A stretch of DNA of 64,000 nucleotides. It comes from Actinophytocola gossypii (lineage in GTDB: Bacteria; Actinomycetota; Actinomycetes; Mycobacteriales; Pseudonocardiaceae). The position numbers and the translations under genes are program-made. Below are positions 10,763 through 19,311 of this stretch, piece by piece. How positions within the stretch are numbered: position 1 is the stretch's first letter; each line of letters opens with the position of its first letter. Where the stretch lies: positions 186,001-250,000 of the forward strand of contig NZ_JAFFZE010000022.1 of NCBI RefSeq assembly GCF_025165815.1. The letters run 5' to 3'. The notes below the pieces were generated by a model that worked only from the letters and a program-made list of their open reading frames with translations, was not told the origin of the DNA and did no database searches.

Positions 10763-11113
10763 ATGAAGTACATGCTGTTGATCAACGCCGGCGCCGTGGA
10801 CGAGCAGGGTGGGGCCGCGGACTGCACGCCGGAGGACTGGATGGTCTACGACAAGCAGGTGCGCGACGCCGGCATCCTGGTCTCCGGCGAATCACTCGCC
10901 GACCTGGTCACCGCGACCACGGTGCGGGTCGACGCGGACGGGCGGCGGACGGTGACCGACGGGCCGTTCGCCGAGACCCGGGAGGTGCTCGGCGGGTTCT
11001 ACGTCATCGACGTGCCGGACCTGGACGTCGCGCTGGACTGGGCGGCGCGGTGCCCGGGGGCGCGCGGCAGCGGGTCGATCGTGGTGCGGCCGGTCGCCGA
11101 CTTCGGGGCCTGA
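10763..11113 (+). CDS. YCII/DGPF-domain protein
   Basis: Small 116-aa protein of the YCII-related (DGPF) family, ferredoxin-like fold. It contains the family motif DGPFAETREVLGGFYVIDVPDLDVALDWAARCPGA. Its biochemical role is not established; DGPF proteins are characteristically encoded next to ECF42-type sigma factors, as here, where the sigma gene starts 1 nt past the stop. The pair is probably co-transcribed, with the DGPF protein either regulating the sigma factor or being its main target. The ATG at 10763 is preceded by AAGGACACCGAC. Confidence 0.92.
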   Translation: MKYMLLINAGAVDEQGGAADCTPEDWMVYDKQVRDAGILVSGESLADLVTATTVRVDADGRRTVTDGPFAETREVLGGFYVIDVPDLDVALDWAARCPGARGSGSIVVRPVADFGA

Positions 11114-11114
11114 C

Positions 11115-12347
11115 GTGGACGTGGGGGCGTCGGTGGCGGCCGTGTTCCGCGAGGAGCGGGGGCGGCTGCTCGCCGCCCTCGCCCGGCGGTTCGGCGACCT
11201 CGACCTGGCCGAGGAGGTCACCTCCGAGGCGATCGAGGCGGCGCTGGCGCGCTGGCCGGTCGACGGAGTCCCGCCGCGGCCGGGTGCCTGGCTGATGACG
11301 ACCGCCCGGCGCCGGGCGGTCGACCGGCTACGGCGGGACCGGACCTACGCGGCCCGGCTCGCCGTCCTCCAGGTGGAGGCGGACCGGGCGAACCCCGAGC
11401 CGGTCACCGGCGACGAACTGCCGGACGAGCGGCTGCAGCTGTTCTTCACCTGCGCCCACCCGGCCCTGCCGGCCGCGGACCACGCCGCGCTGATGCTGCG
11501 CTGTCTGGGCGGACTGACCACGGCGGAGATCGCGCGGGCGTTCCTGGTGCCGACCGCGACGATGGCCAAGCGGATCGTGCGGGTGAAGAAGAAGATCCGC
11601 GAGGCACGCATCCCGTTCCGCGCCCCCGAGCCGGACGAGCTGCCGGAGCGGCTGCCCGGCGTGCTCCAGGCCGTCTACTCGATCTTCACCGAGGGCTACG
11701 CGGCCAGCTCCGGCCCGGACCTGCAGCGGCTCGACCTCGCCGAGGAGGCCGTCCGGCTGGCCAGGATCCTGCACCGGCTGCTGCCGGCCGAACGCGAGGT
11801 CACCGGCCTGCTCGCGCTGATGCTGCTCACGCACGCCCGCCGGAACGCGCGGACCGGGCCGGACGGCGACCTGGTGCTGCTGGCGGACCAGGACCGCGGC
11901 CGCTGGGACCGGACGATGATCGAGGAGGGCCGGGAGCTGGTGGTCGCCGCGCTCACCGGCGGTCCGGCCGGGCCCTACGGGGTGCAGGCCGCGATCGCCG
12001 CGCTGCACGCCGAGGCGGCGGACCTCGCGAGCACCGACTGGCCGCAGGTCGTGGCGCTCTACGACGTGCTGCTCGCGCTCGCGCCGTCGCCGGTCGTGGC
12101 GCTGAACCGGGCGGCCGCGGTGGCGATGCGGGACGGCCCGGCGGCCGGCCTCGCGCTGCTCGACGAGCTGGCCGGCGAGCCCCGGCTGCGCGGCCACCAC
12201 CCGTACCCGGCCGCCCGGGCGGACCTGCTCGCGCGGCTCGGCCGGTCCGGCGAGGCGGCGTCGGCCTACCGGGAGGCCATCGAGCTGGCCGGTACCGAGC
12301 CGGAACGCGCCCACCTCCGGCGACGGCTCGACGCGCTCGATCGGTAG
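11115..12347 (+). CDS. ECF42-type RNA polymerase sigma factor with C-terminal extension
   Basis: Directs RNA polymerase to a small regulon that usually includes the adjacent DGPF gene. The 410-aa protein has sigma region 2 at about 10-75 (DLDLAEEVTSEAIEAALARWP, RPGAWLMTTARRRAVDRLRR) and region 4 at about 110-165 (LGGLTTAEIARAFLVPTATMAKRIVRVKKKI). A helical, TPR-like extension follows to the end (RLPGVLQAVYSIFTEGY and on). This extension, in place of an anti-sigma factor, is the mark of ECF42; it is known to matter for activity in this group. GTG start at 11115, immediately after the DGPF stop, implies translational coupling. The inducing signal is unknown. Confidence 0.92.
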   Translation: MDVGASVAAVFREERGRLLAALARRFGDLDLAEEVTSEAIEAALARWPVDGVPPRPGAWLMTTARRRAVDRLRRDRTYAARLAVLQVEADRANPEPVTGDELPDERLQLFFTCAHPALPAADHAALMLRCLGGLTTAEIARAFLVPTATMAKRIVRVKKKIREARIPFRAPEPDELPERLPGVLQAVYSIFTEGYAASSGPDLQRLDLAEEAVRLARILHRLLPAEREVTGLLALMLLTHARRNARTGPDGDLVLLADQDRGRWDRTMIEEGRELVVAALTGGPAGPYGVQAAIAALHAEAADLASTDWPQVVALYDVLLALAPSPVVALNRAAAVAMRDGPAAGLALLDELAGEPRLRGHHPYPAARADLLARLGRSGEAASAYREAIELAGTEPERAHLRRRLDALDR

Positions 12348-12374
12348 CATCCCGGGCTTTCGGGGAAGGGGATC

Positions 12375-13661
12375 ATGGTGCGGCAGGTCAAGGAATGGGA
12401 GCCGGGGGCCGGGCGGTACACGCGGCCCGAGCGGCCCAGGGTGCTGGTCGGAGCCGAGGCGCTCGACGAGGTCGCGGAGCTGTTCGCCGAGGACTTGGCG
12501 GCCGTGGTCGGCGGGCCGGTCGAGGTGCTCGCCGGGGAGCCGGAACCCGGGGACGTGGTGCTGGAGCTGGGGCCGACGGACCTCGGGGACGAGGGCTACA
12601 CGCTGACCGTCGGCTCGTGGATCACCGTGCGGGCGGACACGGCGACCGGGGTGTTCCGGGGGACGCGGACCGTGCTGCCGATGCTGCGCGAGCGGGAGCT
12701 TGCGGCCGGCACCGCGCGGGACTGGCCGCGCCGGGCGGTGCGGGGGCTGATGGTCGACGTGGGGCGCAAGGACTTCAGCCTCGGGTGGCTGCGGGACCGG
12801 GTGCGGGAGCTGGCCGACCTGAACCTGAACCACCTGCACCTGCACCTGTCCGACGACCAGGGCTTCCGGGTGGAGAGCGACACCTGCCCGGAGGCGGTGT
12901 CCCCGGTGCACTACTCGAAGGCGGAGGTGCGCGAGCTGATCGAGTTCGCGCGGCGCAGGCGGGTGACGGTGCTGCCGGAGATCGACATGCCGGGGCACAT
13001 GGGGGCGTTGCTGGCCGGGCGGCCGCACCTGGCGCTGACCAACAAGCACGGCGTCACGGCCACGAACCTCGCGCACGCCGAGTCCTGGGACCTGGCCGAG
13101 CGGCTGATCGCGGAGTACCTGCCGCTGTTCCCCGGGCCGTGGTGGCACCTGGGCGCGGACGAGTACGTGATCGACGGCGTCTACCCGGAGCTGGCGCGGG
13201 CCGCCCGCGAGCGGTACGGGCCGGACGCGACGCCGAAGGACCTGTTCTACGGGTTCGTCAACTGGGCGGCGGAGCTGGTCCGGCAGGGCGGCCGGCAGCC
13301 GGTGATCTGGAACGACGAGGTGAAGACCGACGACGGCACGGTTCCGCTCGACAAGTCGCTGACCATCGACTACTGGTCCAACCGGGGGCCGACGCCGGCA
13401 CGGCTCGCCGCCGACGGGCACGAGCTGTTCAACTCCAGCTTCACCGCGCTGTACTACGTCCTCGGCGACCTGCGGCCCCGCCAGGACGGCTGGCACTCCG
13501 GGGTCTTCGACGGCGGGCACGTGCTGCCGCCCGAACTGGACGACGCCCTGCTGGGGGCGAAGCTGCACGTGTGGTGCGACACCCCGGACGCCGAGACCGA
13601 GGAGCAGGTCGCCGAGGGCATCGCCGAGCCGTTGCGGGTGACCGCGCGTGCGACCTGGTAA
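12375..13661 (+). CDS. GH20 beta-N-acetylhexosaminidase, apparently cytoplasmic
   Basis: Predicted to cleave terminal GlcNAc or GalNAc, for example from chitooligosaccharides. The 428-aa product has a short N-terminal alpha/beta domain and a GH20 barrel: VRGLMVDVGRKDFSLGWLRD, LNLNHLHLHLSDDQGFRVES, VLPEIDMPGHMGALL and WHLGADEY. The last holds the Asp262-Glu263 pair that polarises the acetamido group and acts as acid in substrate-assisted catalysis. No signal peptide is visible, so it likely works on imported oligomers. GAAGGGG sits 3-9 nt before the ATG. It complements the secreted chitinase encoded nearby, though I found no GGTCTAGACC site in front of it. Confidence 0.9.
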   Translation: MVRQVKEWEPGAGRYTRPERPRVLVGAEALDEVAELFAEDLAAVVGGPVEVLAGEPEPGDVVLELGPTDLGDEGYTLTVGSWITVRADTATGVFRGTRTVLPMLRERELAAGTARDWPRRAVRGLMVDVGRKDFSLGWLRDRVRELADLNLNHLHLHLSDDQGFRVESDTCPEAVSPVHYSKAEVRELIEFARRRRVTVLPEIDMPGHMGALLAGRPHLALTNKHGVTATNLAHAESWDLAERLIAEYLPLFPGPWWHLGADEYVIDGVYPELARAARERYGPDATPKDLFYGFVNWAAELVRQGGRQPVIWNDEVKTDDGTVPLDKSLTIDYWSNRGPTPARLAADGHELFNSSFTALYYVLGDLRPRQDGWHSGVFDGGHVLPPELDDALLGAKLHVWCDTPDAETEEQVAEGIAEPLRVTARATW

Positions 13662-13776
13662 GCCCGTGATCACGCGCCGGCTCGCCGCGCCGCTGCCGAG
13701 ATTTCTCGGGTTTCTTGACCGGTGTTCAGCTGACTAGGCTTGCGCGGCACAAGTGCACAAGGGAGATGGTGTCGCG

Positions 13777-14586
13777 GTGTCGCAGCAGACGAACTGGATT
13801 CCCACCTCGGTCGACCTCACGAAGCCGAGCGCGGCGAGGATGTACGACTACCTCCTCGGCGGCAACCACAACTTCGAGGTCGACCGCGAGATCGTCGAGC
13901 GGATCATGGAGTTCCAGCCCGAGGTCAAGCGGATCGCCATCCTGAACCGGTCGTTCCTGCGGCGCGCCGTGTTGTTCATGCTGAACAACGGGATCCGGCA
14001 GTTCCTCGACCTCGGCTCCGGCATCCCGACCGTCGGCAACGTGCACGAGATCGCGCAGGCGGTCGACCCGTCGTCCCGCGTGCTGTACGTCGACAACGAG
14101 TACGTGGCGGTCGCGCACAGCCAGCTGATCCTCGAGGGCAACGAGAACGCGGCCATGCTGCACGCGGACGTCACCCTGCCGGGTCTGGTGCTGCAGGACC
14201 CGCTGATCAACGAGCTGCTCGACCTCGACCAGCCGGTCGGGCTGCTCGCGGTCACCCTCGGGCACTACATCCTCGACGACCAGGACCCGCTGGGCATGTT
14301 CGCCGCGTACCGGGACGCCGTGCCGTCCGGCAGCCTGCTCGCGATCACGCACCTGACCGACGACCTGGAGGCGATCAAGGGCGAGCAGCTGCGGCAGCAG
14401 ATGACCCGGACGCAGAACAACATCCGCCTGCGGTCCCGGTCCGAGGTGCTGGAGCTGTTCGGCGACTTCGAACTCGTCGAACCTGGCCTGACCACCACGT
14501 CCGCCTGGCGCCCCGAACGCGGCGGCCAGCTCCCCGACGACGCCGCCCTGGACGCCCTCTACGCCGGCGTGGCCCGAAAGCCATGA
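13777..14586 (+). CDS. DUF574-family SAM-dependent methyltransferase
   Basis: Member of the actinobacteria-restricted S-adenosyl methyltransferase family PF04672, with many paralogues per genome and unknown substrates. The 269-aa protein shows the family hallmarks KPSAARMYDYLLGGNHNFEVDRE, the SAM-binding FLDLGSGIPT and VLYVDNEYVAVAH, and LGHYILDDQDP. GTG at 13777 is preferred because AGGGAGA lies about 10 nt upstream and the family starts just before the Asn-Trp-Ile-Pro region; an in-frame GTG at 13753 would overlap the ribosome site. The stop codon is the first base triplet of a nested hairpin element that separates it from the convergent chitinase gene. Confidence 0.9.
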   Translation: MSQQTNWIPTSVDLTKPSAARMYDYLLGGNHNFEVDREIVERIMEFQPEVKRIAILNRSFLRRAVLFMLNNGIRQFLDLGSGIPTVGNVHEIAQAVDPSSRVLYVDNEYVAVAHSQLILEGNENAAMLHADVTLPGLVLQDPLINELLDLDQPVGLLAVTLGHYILDDQDPLGMFAAYRDAVPSGSLLAITHLTDDLEAIKGEQLRQQMTRTQNNIRLRSRSEVLELFGDFELVEPGLTTTSAWRPERGGQLPDDAALDALYAGVARKP

Positions 14587-14628
14587 AGGTGACCTTCGGG
14601 ACGCTGGGCGTCTCGACGGTCACCTTCA
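14584..14628. repeat. Nested hairpin element 1 at a convergent junction
   Basis: Outer arms TGAAGGTGACC and GGTCACCTTCA are perfectly complementary, with an inner perfect hairpin GACGC-tgg-GCGTC. It lies between the methyltransferase stop (whose TGA is inside the left arm) and the chitinase stop, so it probably acts as a bidirectional terminator. A homologous element is at 52617-52668. Confidence 0.85.
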
Positions 14629-14639
14629 GGGCACTTCAC

Positions 14640-16010
14640 TCAGGGCAGGTGCCACACCTGGTTGGTGCTGACGGCGCAGTCCCAGATCTGCAGCCGGGTG
14701 CCGTCGGCCGAGCTGGGGCCGGTGGCGTCGAGGCAGCGGCCGGACGCGGGATTGCGCAGGGTGCCGTTCGACTGGGCCTGCCAGACCTGCGCGCCGGTGC
14801 CGTTGCAGTGCCACAGCTGGATCTTCGTACCGTTGGCCGTGCCGGCGCTGGTGACGTCCATGCACTTGCCGAGCGCGCGGATGGTGCCGTCGGAACCCAC
14901 CGTCCAGCGCTGCGCGTCGGTGCCGTTGCACGTCCACAGCTGGATCGGCGTGCCGTCCGCGGTGTTCGCGGCCGCCACGTCGACGCACTTGCCGCCGATG
15001 CCGGTGATCGGGCCGGTGTCGCCGGTCGGCGGCGTGCTGCCGCCGGTCGCGACCTCGTAGATCGCGCTGACCAGGGACGTGCTGCCGGTGGTGTCCTGGG
15101 ACAGCTCCCAGTTCATGATGCCGCCGGCGTTGGCCATCGCCCACTCGGTCTTGCGCTTGATCGTCGGGATGCCGTTGTAGCACTGCTGGGCGCCGCCGAC
15201 GCTGACGCAGTCGCGGTTGGCGTTGGCCGGGTCCATGGCGACCAGTTGCGCGTAGGTGTAGTAGTTCGGGCGGCTGTAGAACGGCACGCCGAGCACGGTC
15301 TTGTCGGCCGGGAGTCCGCGCGACTTCCAGAAGTTCGCCGACGCGATCGCCCAGTCGTAGTTGGCGTGCGGGCTGCCGCCGTCGTAGGCCATGATGTTGA
15401 GGAAGTCGACCATGCCGAACACCGCCGGCTGCACGCCGTTCGCGGTGTTGCCGCCGGAGACCACGGCCGCGGTGAGCAGCTTGCCCCGGCTGTGCATGGC
15501 GTCGCTGAGCTGCCGCATCAGCGCGGTGAAGTTGTCCGCTGAGGCACCGGGATCCGGGTACTCCCAGTCGATGTCGACACCGTCCAGGTTGTACTGCTCG
15601 ACGACGCCGACAACGCTGTTCACGAACGTGCCTCGGCTGCCGGCGTTGGCCGCGAGCGCTTCGAACGCCGAGTCGTCGCCGTTGTTCCAGCCGCCGATGG
15701 CCAGCGAGACCTTGACCCCGTTGCCGTGCCCGAGGTTCACCAGGGACGACAGCTTGCCGGGGTTCGGGATGCCCTGCAGCGTGCCGTTCGGGTTGGGCAG
15801 CGCGAAGGCGTAGTTGATGTGGGTGAGCTTGTCGTACTGGATCGCGTTGACGTCGCCGGACCAGGACGGCATGTAGCCGACGCTGCGGAAGCCGTTGGGC
15901 AGCACCGTGGCGGCGGCGGACGTGCTGGTCACGGTCAGTCCGGTGACGACGGTGACCACCGCGACCGCGGCGGCGGCGAGTCTGCCGAGGACCGTGCGTG
16001 TTCTCTTCAT
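14640..16010 (-). CDS. Secreted GH18 chitinase with C-terminal CBM13
   Basis: Endochitinase or chitobiosidase acting outside the cell. The 456-aa protein has a Sec signal (about 1-34, ending TSAAA), a GH18 barrel (about 40-330) with the catalytic DGVDIDWE at 143-150 (Glu150 the acid), SLAIGGWNNG and IMAYDGG. A short Pro/Thr/Gly linker (STPPTGDTGP) leads to a ricin-type CBM13 domain with three QxW-like repeats (DAQRWTV, GAQVWQA, TNQVWHLP). A DasR-like GGTCTAGACC site lies 50-59 nt upstream, so it is likely repressed by DasR and induced by GlcNAc-derived signals (known in Streptomyces, inferred here). It lacks the chitin-insertion domain typical of larger processive chitinases. Confidence 0.94.
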   Translation of the reverse strand: MKRTRTVLGRLAAAAVAVVTVVTGLTVTSTSAAATVLPNGFRSVGYMPSWSGDVNAIQYDKLTHINYAFALPNPNGTLQGIPNPGKLSSLVNLGHGNGVKVSLAIGGWNNGDDSAFEALAANAGSRGTFVNSVVGVVEQYNLDGVDIDWEYPDPGASADNFTALMRQLSDAMHSRGKLLTAAVVSGGNTANGVQPAVFGMVDFLNIMAYDGGSPHANYDWAIASANFWKSRGLPADKTVLGVPFYSRPNYYTYAQLVAMDPANANRDCVSVGGAQQCYNGIPTIKRKTEWAMANAGGIMNWELSQDTTGSTSLVSAIYEVATGGSTPPTGDTGPITGIGGKCVDVAAANTADGTPIQLWTCNGTDAQRWTVGSDGTIRALGKCMDVTSAGTANGTKIQLWHCNGTGAQVWQAQSNGTLRNPASGRCLDATGPSSADGTRLQIWDCAVSTNQVWHLP

Positions 16011-16059
16011 GGATCACCTTCCGGGGCAGGGGGCGAAGGTGGAGATCCTCTGATTATTT

Positions 16060-16069
16060 GGTCTAGACC
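16060..16069. promoter_or_regulatory. DasR-responsive element (dre-like) upstream of chitinase
   Basis: GGTCTAGACC is a perfect 10-bp palindrome and the invariant core of the Streptomyces dre consensus ACTGGTCTAGACCAGT; 12 of 16 positions match overall. It lies 50-59 nt upstream of the chitinase start, the usual position for chitinase promoters. It also lies about 16 nt past the end of the convergent SARP gene. Confidence 0.85.
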
Positions 16070-16085
16070 TATCTGACCGCAAGGG

Positions 16086-19000
16086 TCAGTCTCGTTCGAG
16101 GGCGGCGTCCAGCTCAGCCAGGTAGTGCGCGACCGGGTGCAGGGTGACCAGCCCGCTGCCGGCTCCGGCCAGTTCGCCGGCCGCGGGGAGCAGGTCGGCC
16201 CGGCAGCGTTCCATCGCCGCGCGGTCGCCGCGCCGGATGGCGACCAGCGCGTGCAGGCAGGTGCGGGCCTCGAAGAGCAGGTCGCGGGGCGAGTCCGGGA
16301 TCGGTCCGGTGTCCTCGGGTCGCACCAGCGGGCGGCACCACGGTTCGTAGCCGCCGAAGCTCGCGGGTTCGCCGACGGGCAGGTCGTGGCGGAGGCGGTG
16401 GCAGAGCAGGGCAAGCTCGAGGATCCCGTCGTCCACACCGGACATTCCGGTGCCGGCCAGGCGCGCGGCGGCGGCGCGGTAGGCGGTCTCGGCCTCGGCC
16501 GGGTCGCCGGTCAGGGACGTGCGCATGGCCCGGTACCACTGGGTGAACACGCTCACCACGGGCAGGTCGTGGTCCTCCCCCAGCCGGTCCGCGGCCCGGG
16601 CGTGGTGGTCGGCGGTTGGAAGATCGGCCAGCGCGGCGTGTGCCTGGACGAGGATCAGGTGCCCCAACACCTCGAAGGTCACCAGGTGGTGCCGGCGGGC
16701 CAGGTCGACCAGCTCGGTGCCGATCGCGGCCCGGCGCGGTGCGAGGCCGGCGCGCTCGAACGACTGGATGAACCTGGCGTTCAGGGCGAACGCGAGCACG
16801 GCGGGGTCGCCGAGTTCCCTGGCCAGGGCCTCGGCCTCGCGGGCGGCGGCGCGGGCGCGGGCGCCGCCGGTGTTGCGCGACTCCAGCGCGAGGGTGGCGA
16901 GCAGGCGGCTGCGTTCGGCTACGGCGGTGGGCGGGAGCTGGGCCAGGGTGCGTTCGGTGACCGCGACGACCCGGGCGGCCAGCGCGGGGTCGTCGTTGGC
17001 GGTCCAGATCGCGGGGACGTCGAACGCGGCGAGCACCGCGGCCGTCCGGGACGGGTCGTCCAGGGTGTCGGCCAGGTCGAGGGCCTCGGCGCGGTACCGG
17101 CGGGCCTGGTCGAGCGCGCCGGTCACGGCCAGCGCGCGGACGAGGCCCATGACGATCGCCAGCCGTTCGGCGGTGTCGGGTCCGGCGTGGTCCAGCGCGG
17201 CCCGCCACAGCCGGGCGGCCTCGTGCGGGGCGTACCGGTGCTCGGCCCGCTCGGCGGCGGCGCGGGCGTACCGGGCGGCGTGTGGGCTGTGGGCGAGGAG
17301 GTGGTGGTGGGCCAGGGCGTCGACGTCGCCGGGACGCAGCGCTTCGATGGTCTCGGCGACGGCGGCGTGCCAGCGGGCGCGGCGGGAGCGGGACAGGTCG
17401 TGGTAGACGGTGTCACGGACCAGGTCGTGCGCGAACCGGAACCGGCCGGGGGCCTGCTCGACCAGGAAGCCCTGGCGGGTCGCGGTTTCGAGCGCGTCGA
17501 GGGCGTCCGGCCCGTGCAGGGCGGTGAGCACGTCGAGGTCGACGCCGGTGCCGATCACGGCGGCCTGCCGGACGGCGTCCCGGACCGGTTCGGGCAGTGC
17601 CGCGATCCGGTGGCGGACGACGTCGCGGACGCCGGGCGGGACGGCGTCCAGGTCGGTGTCCGCCAGGCGGGCGAGTTCCCGGACGAAGAACGGGTTGCCG
17701 CCGCTGCGCCGGTGGATCGCGGTGGCGGTCGCGTCGTCGACGTGGCGGCCGGTGACGGCCTGGACGAGGTCGGAGACGGCGTTCGGGGGCAACCCGCCGA
17801 GGTGGATCCGGACCGGTTCGGCGCGGGCCGCGCGGCCGAGCAACGTGACCAGGGCGGGTGGCGGGTCGGTGGTGCGGTGGGTCGCCAGCAGGAGGGCGGG
17901 GGCCCGGACGGGTTCGGTGACCACGGAGGCGAGCAGCGCGAGGGTCTCCTCACCCGCGTGGTGCAGGTCGTCGAGTACGAGCAGGAGAGGCGCGCGGTTC
18001 GCGACCTCGCCGAGGTGCGCGACGACGGCCCGGTGCCAGCCGAACCGGGCGGCGACGGGGTCGCTGCCGGCGGTGGGTGCGGCGGGGCCGTCGAGGGCGG
18101 TCAGGATCCGGGTCCACGGCCAGGCGGCGGGCAGGCCCTCGTCCTCCGGGTTGGCGCCCCACGCCACGGTCCAGCCGTGGGCGGCTGACCGCTTGGCGAA
18201 GGCCTCGGCCAGCGCGGTCTTGCCCGCACCGGCGTCCCCCGAGACGAGCACGAGCCCCAGCCTCTTTCCGGCGAGGACGGCGGACGCGGCCTCGTCGAGC
18301 CGGGCGAGTTCGACGCCCCGGCCGACGAGGGGTGTGGGCGAATGCGCGGGCTTGTCCGGCCGCGTCTGGTGGGCGAAGCGTGCCGGGTCGGCGGAATCGG
18401 GCGAGCGCTCGGGGTCGGCCGGACGCGCGGGCTCCGATGGGTGCGCGAGTTCCGGCGGGTGCGCGGGCTCCGCCGGACGCTCGGGTTCGGCGGTCACTGG
18501 CGCCGCCAGGTGCGGGGCCTGCGCCAGCACGTCCGACTCCAGCTGCCGGAGGGCTGGGCCGGGGTCGACGCCCAGGTCGGTGGCGAGTACCGCGCGGGCC
18601 CGGCGGAGCGCGCCGAGCGCGTCGCCCTGGCGTCCCGCTCGGTACAGGGCCAGCGCGAGCAGGCGCCAGGCGTCCTCGCGCCACGGGTGTGCCGTGACGT
18701 GTGTCTCCAGGTCGGGTACCGCCTCCGCCGGGCGGCCGTCGTCCAGTAGCGCCTGGGCTCGGCGTTCCAGGGCGAGCAGCCGCAGCTCGTCCAGGCGGGT
18801 GGCCTCCGCGCGGGCCCACGGCCGGTCGCCGAACTCCCCGTACGCGGGGCCGCGCCACAGGTCCAGGGCCTCCTCTAGGCGCGCCAGCACGGGTGGTCGG
18901 GTGGCCACCGTCGTCTCGAACCGCCAGGCGTCCACGTCGGAGACGTCCGGCACGTGCAGGGCGTAGCCGGGGCCGGACGTCACCAGGACGCGCGCGGGCC

Positions 19001-19244
19001 CGCGTGGTGGGCGGTGCGGCTCCAGTGCCCGGCGCAACGTCGACACGAACGTCCGCAGCGCGCCGACCGCGCCGTCCGGCGGCACCTCCCACAGGTCGTC
19101 GACCAGCCGGGTCACCGGCACCACCCGGCCGCGGGCGACCAGCAGGCGCGCCAGCACCGCGCGGTGCCGCGGGCCGCGGAGGTCGATCGGCCCGTGCTCG
19201 TTCTCGGCGATCAGCGGGCCGAGCACCCCGAACCGAACGGACAC
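16086..19244 (-). CDS. SARP/LuxR-like large ATPase regulator (BTAD-AAA-TPR)
   Basis: Transcriptional regulator of about 1,052 aa. The N-terminus (FGVLGPLIAENEHGPIDLRG) is an OmpR-like winged-helix SARP domain, followed by the bacterial transcriptional activation domain to about residue 240. Then comes a Pro/Glu/Ala/His-rich linker with repeated EPA/HP units. An AAA/STAND ATPase follows, with VSGDAGAGKTALAEAFAKR (Walker A near 335) and LLLVLDDLHHAGEE (Walker B), and the C-terminus is TPR-like helices. GTG at 19244 is chosen because the SARP fold begins there and TAGGGT lies exactly 7 nt upstream, a leaderless-type -10; an upstream ATG at 19322 would overlap the divergent hydrolase gene. Its target genes are unknown, and no biosynthetic cluster is adjacent. 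Confidence 0.88.
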   Translation of the reverse strand: MSVRFGVLGPLIAENEHGPIDLRGPRHRAVLARLLVARGRVVPVTRLVDDLWEVPPDGAVGALRTFVSTLRRALEPHRPPRGPARVLVTSGPGYALHVPDVSDVDAWRFETTVATRPPVLARLEEALDLWRGPAYGEFGDRPWARAEATRLDELRLLALERRAQALLDDGRPAEAVPDLETHVTAHPWREDAWRLLALALYRAGRQGDALGALRRARAVLATDLGVDPGPALRQLESDVLAQAPHLAAPVTAEPERPAEPAHPPELAHPSEPARPADPERSPDSADPARFAHQTRPDKPAHSPTPLVGRGVELARLDEAASAVLAGKRLGLVLVSGDAGAGKTALAEAFAKRSAAHGWTVAWGANPEDEGLPAAWPWTRILTALDGPAAPTAGSDPVAARFGWHRAVVAHLGEVANRAPLLLVLDDLHHAGEETLALLASVVTEPVRAPALLLATHRTTDPPPALVTLLGRAARAEPVRIHLGGLPPNAVSDLVQAVTGRHVDDATATAIHRRSGGNPFFVRELARLADTDLDAVPPGVRDVVRHRIAALPEPVRDAVRQAAVIGTGVDLDVLTALHGPDALDALETATRQGFLVEQAPGRFRFAHDLVRDTVYHDLSRSRRARWHAAVAETIEALRPGDVDALAHHHLLAHSPHAARYARAAAERAEHRYAPHEAARLWRAALDHAGPDTAERLAIVMGLVRALAVTGALDQARRYRAEALDLADTLDDPSRTAAVLAAFDVPAIWTANDDPALAARVVAVTERTLAQLPPTAVAERSRLLATLALESRNTGGARARAAAREAEALARELGDPAVLAFALNARFIQSFERAGLAPRRAAIGTELVDLARRHHLVTFEVLGHLILVQAHAALADLPTADHHARAADRLGEDHDLPVVSVFTQWYRAMRTSLTGDPAEAETAYRAAAARLAGTGMSGVDDGILELALLCHRLRHDLPVGEPASFGGYEPWCRPLVRPEDTGPIPDSPRDLLFEARTCLHALVAIRRGDRAAMERCRADLLPAAGELAGAGSGLVTLHPVAHYLAELDAALERD

Positions 19245-19311
19245 CGTGCGCACCCTATCCCGCTGACCCGGTACTGACCGGGCGCTGACCGGCGGCTCGC
19301 ACGCTGGTGCC

